From: UBA1189 sp964570685
Lineage (GTDB): Bacteria; Bacteroidota; Bacteroidia; Bacteroidales; Bacteroidaceae
Length of the DNA stretch: 16,759 nt
Direction of reading: 5' to 3'
NCBI GenBank assembly: GCA_964570685.1
Contig: CAZMZC010000057.1
Location: 1-16,759, forward strand
Shown: piece after piece, positions 1 to 5,823 of the stretch
How the letters are laid out: every line of letters begins with the position of its first letter
How positions within the stretch are numbered: the stretch's first letter is position 1
Notes under the pieces: model-generated
Database searches by the model: none
What the model was told of the DNA's origin: nothing
Seen by the model: the letters and a program-made list of their open reading frames with translations, nothing else
Position numbers and translations under genes: made by a program

Positions 1-1
1 C

Positions 2-78
2 TGGTTCTCAAAGGCAAACTTCGCCAATGAACTCTGTGCGATGGGATTCCATCTGTTCCGGAAAGACCGGGTCGGAGA
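2..78 (+). pseudogene. Transposase remnant, DDE type (partial)
   Basis: Read from base 2, this stretch starts with Trp-Phe-Ser-Lys and continues through a Gly-Phe-His-Leu segment to Arg-Lys-Asp-Arg. That resembles the conserved D-A-(Y/W)-F-S-K ... G-F-H-L-(I/V)-S-R region of DDE transposases of the IS4/IS5-like kind, as I remember the family. The piece runs off the left edge of the window. Its good similarity seems to stop near base 75-80, although the frame stays open to the stop at about 189. It is in a different frame from the ISL3-like segment that follows, so it is either a separate IS remnant or a frameshifted part of one. The family assignment is from recall of a short motif and is tentative. 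Confidence 0.4.
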
Positions 79-413
79 AATTATCGGGACTTCATCGGAC
101 ACATCCCGAGGTGGAAGGCATTATACACCTGTGTATCGAATTTATAAGGACACTCTTAAACCGGGAAAAGGCGATGAAACTGGATGAATGGATTATGCTG
201 GCGGGAAAAGTGAAGTCCAAAGGTATCAAGACTTTTGTGGAATATATAAAGTGTGACAGGAAAGCAATAGAAATGGCATGCCAGACTCATTACAGCAATG
301 GAGTCATGGAGGGGACAGTGAACAAAATAAAAGAAATCAAGAGAACCATGTTCAATAGAGCAGAAATTGAACTGCTAAGGGCAAAAATCATCTATGCAAA
401 CTATGGAATATAG
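78..413 (+). pseudogene. ISL3-family transposase, C-terminal remnant
   Basis: About 110 residues ending at the TAG at 411-413 match the C-terminal end of ISL3-family (IS204/IS1001/IS1096/IS1165) transposases. The signature is Ser-Asn-Gly-Val-Met-Glu-Gly-x-Val-Asn-Lys-Ile-Lys followed by Lys-Arg-x-Met-(F/Y)-x-Arg-Ala and Glu-Leu-Leu-Arg. The SNG...EG segment contains the last acidic catalytic residue in this family. Preceding it is the usual Leu-Asp-Glu-Trp and a Phe/Asp-containing helical stretch. Full-length members are about 400-550 residues, so most of the protein is absent. The ATG at 27 opens the frame, but the residues between 27 and about 78 do not look like transposase, so that ATG is probably not a real start. 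It is unlikely to be functional. Confidence 0.75.
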
Positions 414-422
414 AAGAGATTT

Positions 423-443
423 GCCCCTAAATTTACGAAGAAC
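423..443. repeat. Possible terminal inverted repeat of the ISL3-type element
   Basis: Just after the transposase stop, the sequence reads as an A/T core followed by ACGAAGAAC. Read on the minus strand it begins GTTCTTCG followed by TAAATTTAGG. ISL3-family ends typically start GG(C/T)TCTTC followed by an AAATTT-rich run, so this is plausibly the right end of the element. The partner end lies outside the window, so I cannot confirm it. Confidence 0.4.
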
Positions 444-463
444 AAAAAAAACACGGATATAAA

Positions 464-494
464 TTTGTTAATCCAAAAATATATACTACCTTTG
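464..494 (+). promoter_or_regulatory. Promoter of tRNA-Cys
   Basis: TTTG at 464-467 is followed 19 nt later by TACCTTTG at 487-494. This is the Bacteroidetes sigma-ABfr consensus (TTTG, N19-21, TAnnTTTG). It lies 18 nt upstream of the mature tRNA 5' end and just downstream of the IS remnant. Confidence 0.8.
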
Positions 495-511
495 CAGTCG
501 CAAACCACAAG

Positions 512-582
512 GGTACCTTGGCCGAGTGGCTAGGCAACGGTCTGCAAAACCGTGTACGGCGGTTCGAATCCGCCAGGTACCT
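512..582 (+). tRNA. tRNA-Cys(GCA)
   Basis: A complete 71-nt cloverleaf can be folded by eye. The acceptor stem is GGTACCT (512-518) with AGGTACC (575-581). The D arm is GCC/GGC. The anticodon stem is ACGGT (537-541) with ACCGT (549-553), around loop CTGCAAA with anticodon GCA at 544-546. The T arm is GGCGG, loop TTCGAAT, CCGCC. The discriminator base is U (582), which is an identity element of tRNA-Cys. CCA is not encoded. The next gene on the other strand is ybaK, whose product hydrolyses Cys from mischarged tRNA-Pro. Confidence 0.97.
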
Positions 583-587
583 CAAAG

Positions 588-622
588 AGAAAAGAGTTGT
601 TCCAGAAGAACAACTCTTTTCT
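588..622. terminator. Rho-independent terminator, probably bidirectional
   Basis: AAAAGAGTTGTTC (590-602) and GAACAACTCTTTT (608-620) form a perfect 13-bp stem with a 5-nt loop (CAGAA). The T run on the plus strand ends tRNA-Cys. On the minus strand the A-rich left arm becomes a T-rich tail, so the hairpin can also end the operon whose last gene, ybaK, stops at 661. Confidence 0.85.
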
Positions 623-660
623 TGTTTCGCATTCACCCGACAATTTTTGGAGCGCTGCAA

Positions 661-1140
661 TCAGCTGATAAGCACAGCCACCTCGGCCTGAGCTATGCGC
701 AAGAGGTCGGACGGTGCAATCTTCACCTGCAAGCCACGCACTCCTGCACTGACAAAGATATAGGAGAAGTCATTGCACGTATGGTGTATGTAAGTGGGGA
801 AATGCTTCTTCATCCCTATGGGCGAGCAACCGCCACGGATATAGCCGGTAAGCGGGAGCAGCTGTTTCATGGGTATCATCTCACATTTCTTATTGCCCGA
901 GACCTTGGCAGCCAGCTTCAGGTCTACAGTAGCATCACCAGGGATGACGCATACGAAATACCCTGTGCGGTCGCCTTGCAGTACAAGTGTCTTGAACACC
1001 TGAGCAATATCCTCGCCCAGCGATTCTGCCACATGAGGCGCACTGAAATCATTCTCATCCACTTCGTAAGGAATGAGTTCGTAGGAAATCTTTGCCTGGT
1101 CGAGCAGGCGAGCTGCATTGGTTTTCTGTATTTTGGGCAT
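661..1140 (-). CDS. ybaK: YbaK/EbsC family Cys-tRNA(Pro) deacylase
   Basis: This gene encodes a 159-residue cytoplasmic protein of the YbaK/ProX editing superfamily. YbaK enzymes hydrolyse cysteine wrongly attached to tRNA-Pro. Visible family features are the conserved Lys50 in Val-Phe-Lys-Thr-Leu-Val, the Pro-Gly-Asp stretch at 67-69, the Gly-Gly-Cys-Ser-Pro-Ile-Gly-Met-Lys-Lys motif at 103-112, and Ser-Ala-Gly-x-Arg-Gly-Leu at 131-137. The length is typical. The frame opens further upstream (to 1206), but those extra 22 residues are encoded by the heptamer repeats at 1166-1217. The start at Met-Pro-Lys-Ile-Gln-Lys-Thr-Asn-Ala (1140) fits the family and is preferred. It is the last gene of a minus-strand cluster, 83 nt downstream of the endonuclease gene, and it converges on tRNA-Cys. 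Confidence 0.93.
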   Translation of the reverse strand: MPKIQKTNAARLLDQAKISYELIPYEVDENDFSAPHVAESLGEDIAQVFKTLVLQGDRTGYFVCVIPGDATVDLKLAAKVSGNKKCEMIPMKQLLPLTGYIRGGCSPIGMKKHFPTYIHHTCNDFSYIFVSAGVRGLQVKIAPSDLLRIAQAEVAVLIS

Positions 1141-1165
1141 AAGGGATTTATGGTTATGGGTTAAA

Positions 1166-1217
1166 GGTGAGTGGTGAGTGGTGAGCGGTGAGCGGACACT
1201 AAACACTAAACACTAAA
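1166..1217. repeat. Two abutting heptamer tandem arrays
   Basis: Four copies of GGTGAGY (1166-1193) run directly into three copies of ACACTAA (1196-1216). Both have a 7-bp period, like the short tandemly repeated heptamers known from some bacterial genomes. They fill most of the 83-nt gap between the endonuclease and ybaK genes. No promoter box is evident in the array. Confidence 0.85.
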
Positions 1218-1223
1218 CAAGAA

Positions 1224-2219
1224 TCACCGTATCTCCTTCCGAGAGATAAGCGAGCCGTCGGGTCGACGATAACAGACAATATAGAGGCCACAGGCAGCAT
1301 GTTCTATACGACGGCCTGTAAGGTCATAAACGCCTTCGACCACCAACTCTTCGGCCCGTAGCAGTTCCACATCTGTAGCATCATACTCATGGGAATAGAG
1401 TTCCAGTTTGTCGACGTCAACCGCCACATCTATAAGTTCGCCCCACACAAACTCAGCCAGCACGGGATAGTCTATATAGGGATTACGGTTGTGCTGTATG
1501 CCATACACAGCATTGTTTCTATCAATTTCCTTTTCGCTCACAGGGTCTTGCCGGTGCCACTTGAGCAATACCTCAAGTGCCCAATCGGTAAATGCCGGAT
1601 AGGCATCGCCGCAGAGCATATCGCTACTCCACCCTGCCACCTGCGTTTCGTAGCGGGTGACCATATAGAAATAGGTGCGGGCGAAATCGCCCTTATACTC
1701 ATCGGCCGGTTCAAACACGGTGCCCGAATAGCCTGCCACCGCGCTTTTCCCCAACTTGGAGAATCCTCCCTCTGACTGCTTGCTCACTGTGCCCACCTCG
1801 CCAAACGGATAATTGCTACGCATATTATTGATATATGAGTCGGTAGGATACATATGAAAGAGGTCGGTATACATCGGATAGGCATCGTGAAACCAGCTCT
1901 TGGGCATAGAGTGCTCGCGGTTGTAGTCGGCCCCTTCCCTACCGCCACCACCAGTGTTTTGGTCATCGCTAAACACATAATTGGTGACATTGGAATACAT
2001 ATCCCACACCTTTCCATCGGGACGACAGTCGGTAGAGCGAAAGTCGGTCCACAAATCTTTGTAAGTACGTTGGGTATGCCCATCGATAGCACCCATCAAG
2101 GCCGTCTTCACCGTAGCTCCCTTTTTACCTGCCACAACATCGTAATATCCAGATAAAGGTTGGGCATTGGTATATCCAATGCCCAACAAGAACAATAGTA
2201 TAGTAAGGAGATTTCTCAT
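1224..2219 (-). CDS. Secreted endonuclease I family nuclease with C-terminal sorting-like domain
   Basis: This is a 331-residue exported nuclease of the endonuclease I (EndA/NucM, beta-beta-alpha-metal) family, which degrades DNA/RNA outside the cytoplasm. A signal peptide occupies about residues 1-19 (hydrophobic core, then Thr-Asn-Ala/Gln). The catalytic motif is Asn-Arg-Glu-His-Ser-Met-Pro-Lys-Ser-Trp-Phe at 100-110, with His103 the expected general base. Further family blocks are Asp-Leu-Phe-His-Met-Tyr-Pro at 119-125, Arg-Ser-Asn-x-Pro-Phe-Gly at 134-140, Gly-Asp-x-Ala-Arg-x-Tyr-Phe at 177-184, and Gln-His-Asn-Arg-Asn-Pro-Tyr-Ile-Asp at 242-250. The last ~45 residues (Val-Tyr-Asp-Leu-Thr-Gly-Arg-Arg at 297-304, then Gly-Leu-Tyr-Ile-Val) resemble the type IX secretion sorting domain. 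It lies 62 nt downstream of glmM on the same strand. Confidence 0.93.
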   Translation of the reverse strand: MRNLLTILLFLLGIGYTNAQPLSGYYDVVAGKKGATVKTALMGAIDGHTQRTYKDLWTDFRSTDCRPDGKVWDMYSNVTNYVFSDDQNTGGGGREGADYNREHSMPKSWFHDAYPMYTDLFHMYPTDSYINNMRSNYPFGEVGTVSKQSEGGFSKLGKSAVAGYSGTVFEPADEYKGDFARTYFYMVTRYETQVAGWSSDMLCGDAYPAFTDWALEVLLKWHRQDPVSEKEIDRNNAVYGIQHNRNPYIDYPVLAEFVWGELIDVAVDVDKLELYSHEYDATDVELLRAEELVVEGVYDLTGRRIEHAACGLYIVCYRRPDGSLISRKEIR

Positions 2220-2281
2220 TTCTTTTTGAGAATCAGTCCAAAAAGACTTAACAACACAATCGAAATCAGCATAAAACGTAT

Positions 2282-3673
2282 TTATTTCTTACTGAGATCA
2301 TACACCACCTTCATCACGGCTTCGCCGATGGCATTAGCCTCCTCGGGCGAACCAGCCTCAGAGTATACGCGGATGATAGGCTCAGTATTACTCTTGCGCA
2401 GATGTACCCACTTGTCGGGGAAGTCAATCTTCACACCGTCAATATCGTTCACCTCTTCGTTGGCATAAATTTCCTTTACCTTCACAAGGATGGCGTCAAC
2501 GTCAACGTCGGGAGTGAGGTCAATACGGTTCTTGACCATGTAGTAGGCGGGATAGGTCTTGCGCAGTTCGCTCACGGTCATCTGCTTCTTGGCCAGATAG
2601 GTAAGGAAGAGGGCGATACCTACCAATGCGTCGCGGCCATAATGGCTGGCAGGATAGATAACTCCACCATTACCTTCACCGCCGATAACGGCGCCTGTAT
2701 CCTTCATCTTGGTCACTACGTTCACCTCGCCCACAGCCGAGGCATTGTACTCAAGACCATACTTGCGAGTCACATCGCGCAGAGCACGGGTAGAGCTGAG
2801 ATTCGATACGGTGTTACCGGGAGTGTGCTGCAAGATGTAGTCGGCCACAGTCACGAGGGTATACTCCTCGCCATACATATTGCCATTTTCATCGATAATG
2901 GCCAAGCGGTCCACGTCAGGGTCAACTACGAAAGCCACATCAAGGTCGGCCTTCTTCATCAGTCCCATGATATCGGTGAGGTTCTTCTCCAAGGGTTCGG
3001 GGTTGTGCTGGAAGTCGCCCGTAGGCTCGCAGTAGAGCTTCTCTACGGTACCTACGCCCAGTTGTGCCAACAACTCGGGAAGCACGATACCACCCACTGA
3101 GTTCACACAGTCGATAGCCACCTTGAAGCCAGCCTTACGGATTGCCTCTACGTCTACGAGGTCAAGAGCAAGCACACTGTCGATATGCTTCTGGTTATAT
3201 GAGTCGTCCTTTGCATAGTGGCCCACGTGGTCGATGTCGGCAAACTCGAATGCCTCGGCAGCAGCGATAGAGAGCACCTCATTGCCTTCGGCAGCATTGA
3301 GGAACTCGCCCTTCTCGTTGAGGAGTTTGAGGGCATTCCACTGCTTGGGGTTGTGGCTTGCGGTAAGGATGATGCCACCGCACGAGCCCGACATGGTAAC
3401 GGCCAGTTCGGTGGTAGGAGTCGATGCCAGACCTATATCTATCACATCGAAGCCCATACCCATCAGAGTACCGCATACGCAGCTGCGCACCATCTCACCG
3501 GAGATACGTGCATCGCGGCCTACCACGATGGTATTGCTCTTTACCGATGTTGTCTTACGGATAAGTGTAGCATAGGCAGCTACAAACTTAGTGATGTCGA
3601 GCGGGTTGAGTCCCTCGCCTGCCGTGCCACCGATAGTGCCACGGATGCCTGAGATTGATTTGATCAGTGTCAT
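2282..3673 (-). CDS. glmM: Phosphoglucosamine mutase (alpha-D-phosphohexomutase)
   Basis: This 463-residue cytoplasmic phosphohexomutase probably converts glucosamine-6-phosphate to glucosamine-1-phosphate for UDP-GlcNAc and peptidoglycan synthesis. All four active-site loops are visible. The phosphoserine loop is Thr-Ala-Ser-His-Asn-Pro with Ser106. The metal loop is Asp-Pro-Asp-Val-Asp-Arg at 251-256. The sugar-specificity loop is Gly-Glu-Gly-Asn-Gly-Gly at 332-337. The phosphate-binding loop is Arg-Lys-Ser-Asn-Thr-Glu-Pro at 426-432. The N-terminal Ser-Gly-Ile-Arg-Gly-Thr and Gly-Arg-Asp-Ala-Arg (52-56) blocks are present. Phosphomannomutase/phosphoglucomutase activity cannot be excluded from sequence, because the TASHNP loop is shared with those enzymes. 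Its ATG overlaps the stop of the upstream lipoprotein gene as ATGA, which implies translational coupling. Confidence 0.93.
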   Translation of the reverse strand: MTLIKSISGIRGTIGGTAGEGLNPLDITKFVAAYATLIRKTTSVKSNTIVVGRDARISGEMVRSCVCGTLMGMGFDVIDIGLASTPTTELAVTMSGSCGGIILTASHNPKQWNALKLLNEKGEFLNAAEGNEVLSIAAAEAFEFADIDHVGHYAKDDSYNQKHIDSVLALDLVDVEAIRKAGFKVAIDCVNSVGGIVLPELLAQLGVGTVEKLYCEPTGDFQHNPEPLEKNLTDIMGLMKKADLDVAFVVDPDVDRLAIIDENGNMYGEEYTLVTVADYILQHTPGNTVSNLSSTRALRDVTRKYGLEYNASAVGEVNVVTKMKDTGAVIGGEGNGGVIYPASHYGRDALVGIALFLTYLAKKQMTVSELRKTYPAYYMVKNRIDLTPDVDVDAILVKVKEIYANEEVNDIDGVKIDFPDKWVHLRKSNTEPIIRVYSEAGSPEEANAIGEAVMKVVYDLSKK

Positions 3674-4284
3674 TGTCTTTCCGGTATATAAGTTATTTCA
3701 TAATATGTTGGATACACGTATTGTGCAGCGGTAGAGGTACCCTCGCCATGCGGCACGATGAGACGCACCTTGGCAGCCTTATCGTTAGGACGGCCAGGAG
3801 TGATATAGCTGAACGGCAGCAACCAGCCCTTAGGCACTGCACTACCATAGATAGCATACATATAACCCTGCGTGAACGAAGCCGAGAAAGTATCGCCATC
3901 ACGTTGACAAGTAAACTTGTCGGGCGTGGAGGCATAGAGGTTACCCGAAATGGTATCTCCATCAGCAATATTGTACTCGAGGTAGCGAGCCATGAATACA
4001 CCACGGTCACCAGGCTCCATCATCTTACCCTCACCCTTGCGCACAATCTGCATATACACGCCTTTGTCCTCGAAGAGAACAAATTCATTCTTCGCCGTGT
4101 CGGTCACTTGACCATTGGCCTCGAATGTCTCCATATCAATGACCGTTATGCCCTGTTCGTCAATAAAGTCATAGATATGATTCTTTTCCTTCTCCTTCTG
4201 TTCGGCATACGTCTCATAGTCCTCACACGAACACCATACCATGGCCGAGAGGACTGCCAAGACTATAAAAATAGGTTTCTTCAT
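3670..4284 (-). CDS. DUF4827-like lipoprotein with FKBP-like pattern
   Basis: A 204-residue predicted lipoprotein. The N-terminus is Met-Lys-Lys, a hydrophobic stretch (5-17), then Cys20 as probable lipidated residue followed by the acidic pair Glu-Asp. The mature part matches my recollection of DUF4827, a Bacteroidales family found next to glmM and an NrnA-type DHH protein. The pattern Gly-Val-Tyr-Met-Gln-Ile...Gly-Glu-Gly (75-86), a later Gly-Trp-Leu-Leu (153-156), and Pro-His-Gly near 178-180 before a terminal beta strand recalls FKBP-type prolyl isomerases, but activity is not established. The frame is open to 4335, but the start at 4284 is chosen because it begins a proper signal peptide and a TACTTTTG promoter box lies between the two ATGs. 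The gene overlaps glmM by 4 nt. Confidence 0.8.
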   Translation of the reverse strand: MKKPIFIVLAVLSAMVWCSCEDYETYAEQKEKEKNHIYDFIDEQGITVIDMETFEANGQVTDTAKNEFVLFEDKGVYMQIVRKGEGKMMEPGDRGVFMARYLEYNIADGDTISGNLYASTPDKFTCQRDGDTFSASFTQGYMYAIYGSAVPKGWLLPFSYITPGRPNDKAAKVRLIVPHGEGTSTAAQYVYPTYYEITYIPERQ

Positions 4285-4306
4285 TACTGTTCTACAAAAT
4301 TTTCCA

Positions 4307-4314
4307 CAAAAGTA
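4307..4314 (-). promoter_or_regulatory. Possible -7 box for the lipoprotein-glmM unit
   Basis: On the minus strand this reads TACTTTTG, matching TAnnTTTG, 22 nt upstream of the lipoprotein ATG in the ~98-nt gap after nrnA. No TTTG is found at the expected -33 spacing. A secondary promoter is therefore plausible but weakly supported. Confidence 0.4.
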
Positions 4315-4382
4315 ATAAAAACAACGCCTACGCACACTATCTGAAAGCGATTTTTTCTAAATATTATCAATTAAAAACACTT

Positions 4383-5414
4383 TTACGGCCGGGGAAACGC
4401 CTTCAGCGCCTCTTCAAACACGCCGATGGCATCTTGCAGCGTACCGTCGTACTGACCACCCGAGGCATTCAGATGGCCACCGCCGTTAAAGTACTGTGCA
4501 GCAAACTTATTGCATGGGAAGGTTCCCTGCGAACGCAACGACACGCGGATGAGGTCCTTCTCTGTATCTTCGCGCAAGAAGGCCGAGAAATGGACACCCT
4601 TCATTTGCAGCGGAATATTCACAAGTCCCTCCGTATCCCCTTTGTTGAAATCGAAGCGCTTCATTTCTTCACGACTTAGGGTTATGAGTGCGGCGTGCTC
4701 CTCGGGGAATACACGCATCTTCTTGTATAGCACATATCCCATCAGACGCAAGCGCCCCTCCGAATAGTTGTTGAACACCTTATTATATATACGGTCCTTA
4801 TTAATCTCCTTCTGCATAAGCATGCTCACAATGAGGTACAGTTCCTGCGTACAAGGTCCGTACGAGAAGTTGCCCGTATCGGTCATCACGCCGGCATACA
4901 GGCATTCGCACGCCTGCTTCGTCAGCTGGTCGTAGCCACCCATAGCCAACACCAGTCGGAACACCACCTCGCAAGTGCTCGATAGCTGAGGGTACGAGAA
5001 ACTGATGTCACAGAACGCATCGGGATGCAGGTGATGGTCCACCAGTACCTTCACTGCCTTGGCCTTCCCGATCAGAGGTCCCATATCATCCACACGGCTC
5101 AGCGCGTTGTAGTCCATAGCCATTATCACATCGGCCATAGCCATCATCAACTCAGCCTTCTCGCGATACTTATCGAAACGCACAATCTCCTGCGAGCCCG
5201 GCATCCAAGCCAAGAAGTCGGGATAAGCATCAGGCACAATCACCACAGCCTCCTTGCCCAACGCCTTCAAGTAGTGCGCCATGCCCAACGTAGAGCCCAA
5301 CGCATCCCCATCAGGACCAGCATGGCAAGTAAGGACAAACATCTTGTTCGCGTCAATCACCTGTGCCAGGCGCTCTATATCAGTCTCCTTGAAAATATTC
5401 TTAATCATACTCAA
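4383..5414 (-). CDS. nrnA: DHH/DHHA1 family oligoribonuclease / pAp phosphatase (NrnA-like)
   Basis: A 343-residue cytoplasmic DHH-superfamily phosphoesterase of the NrnA type. These enzymes degrade short RNA oligomers and dephosphorylate 3'-phosphoadenosine 5'-phosphate. The DHH domain carries His31-x-x-x-Asp35-x-Asp37 (in Cys-His-Ala-Gly-Pro-Asp-Gly-Asp-Ala), Asp101 (Met-Asp-Tyr-Asn), Asp-His-His at 126-128, and Asp179 in Met-Thr-Asp-Thr-Gly-Asn-Phe, which are all expected metal ligands. The DHHA1 substrate domain ends with Gly-Gly-Gly-His-Leu-Asn-Ala-Ser-Gly at 311-319. A second in-frame ATG two codons later (5408) is an alternative start. It is first in the minus-strand cluster leading to the lipoprotein and glmM, and its own promoter box lies 12 nt upstream. 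Confidence 0.92.
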   Translation of the reverse strand: MSMIKNIFKETDIERLAQVIDANKMFVLTCHAGPDGDALGSTLGMAHYLKALGKEAVVIVPDAYPDFLAWMPGSQEIVRFDKYREKAELMMAMADVIMAMDYNALSRVDDMGPLIGKAKAVKVLVDHHLHPDAFCDISFSYPQLSSTCEVVFRLVLAMGGYDQLTKQACECLYAGVMTDTGNFSYGPCTQELYLIVSMLMQKEINKDRIYNKVFNNYSEGRLRLMGYVLYKKMRVFPEEHAALITLSREEMKRFDFNKGDTEGLVNIPLQMKGVHFSAFLREDTEKDLIRVSLRSQGTFPCNKFAAQYFNGGGHLNASGGQYDGTLQDAIGVFEEALKAFPRP

Positions 5415-5425
5415 TATTTATTGTG

Positions 5426-5457
5426 CAAAGATAATCATAAGCGAGTAAATAAACAAA
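5426..5457 (-). promoter_or_regulatory. Promoter of the nrnA-glmM cluster
   Basis: On the minus strand, TTTG (5457-5454) is followed after 20 nt by TATCTTTG (5433-5426), which matches the Bacteroidetes consensus. The ATG is at 5414, so the 5' untranslated leader would be only a few nucleotides. The promoter is embedded in one arm of the inverted repeat at 5428-5526. Confidence 0.65.
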
Positions 5458-5526
5458 GCTTAGGTTAGGAAAGCTTGCTTGCCTAAACTTAAGCTTTGAT
5501 TTATTTGCAACGAGCGTGATTATCTT
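5428..5526. repeat. Long imperfect palindrome carrying a promoter
   Basis: The ends AAGATAATCA (5428-5437) and TGATTATCTT (5517-5526) are perfect inverted copies. Within them, GCGAGTAAATAAACAAAGCTTA (5441-5462) is mirrored by TAAGCTTTGATTTATTTGCAACG (5490-5512) with small gaps. The centre is rich in AAGC/GCTT. The two arms are about 48 bp each. On RNA or single-stranded DNA it would form a long imperfect hairpin. Related palindromes occur near 10536 and 11328. Confidence 0.7.
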
Positions 5527-5776
5527 CTGTGACGAAGTCACTAAAGGTACGGATAAGTGAGTAAAAAGCCAAGTTTCAACGAGTGAGAGTAAAGAAATGC
5601 TTGCATTTTTTTGCCGAGTGAGGCAGAAACTCAATATAATTAAGTTTACTTGAACTTTTTGCAACGAACGAGAGTATGTCTTGCTCGTCGTTATAGGCAG
5701 AGTCTATAAGGTCATTTGCCGTGCAGGAAGGTGATGCACACAACATTCGGTACAGTTCATGCGTTGTAATTGTACA
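5527..5776. other. Intergenic stretch with degenerate short palindromes, no gene
   Basis: Most of the gap between nrnA and eno. I see no credible coding sequence. It contains short hairpins such as AAATGC-TT-GCATTT (5595-5608) followed by a T run, and GAGTGA/CGAGTGAG words like those in the neighbouring palindrome. It may be decayed copies of the same repeat family. Confidence 0.5.
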
Positions 5777-5810
5777 AGAGTATTAACTTTAAAAGAGTAT
5801 TAACCTTAAA
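5777..5810 (+). promoter_or_regulatory. 17-bp tandem repeat upstream of eno (possible promoter/operator)
   Basis: AGAGTATTAACTTTAAA (5777-5793) is followed directly by AGAGTATTAACCTTAAA (5794-5810), differing at one base. Each copy contains a TAACYTTA word similar to the TAnnTTTG -7 box. The second copy ends 13 nt before the eno ATG. No clear -33 TTTG is found at the right distance. The two copies could be a duplicated -7 region or a paired binding site for a regulator. Confidence 0.5.
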
Positions 5811-5823
5811 ATGACATAAAGAT

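Noticed and set aside
433..660. 75-residue minus-strand frame across tRNA-Cys and its terminator
   Set aside because: It is built from the complement of a tRNA and a hairpin. No protein features.
1141..1206. 22-residue N-terminal extension of YbaK
   Set aside because: These residues are encoded by the heptamer repeats and are not part of the family. The Met at 1140 fits.
5428..5526. Phase-variable invertible promoter
   Set aside because: The arms are long and almost meet, leaving no invertible spacer, and no site-specific recombinase gene is nearby. A hairpin-type repeat fits better.
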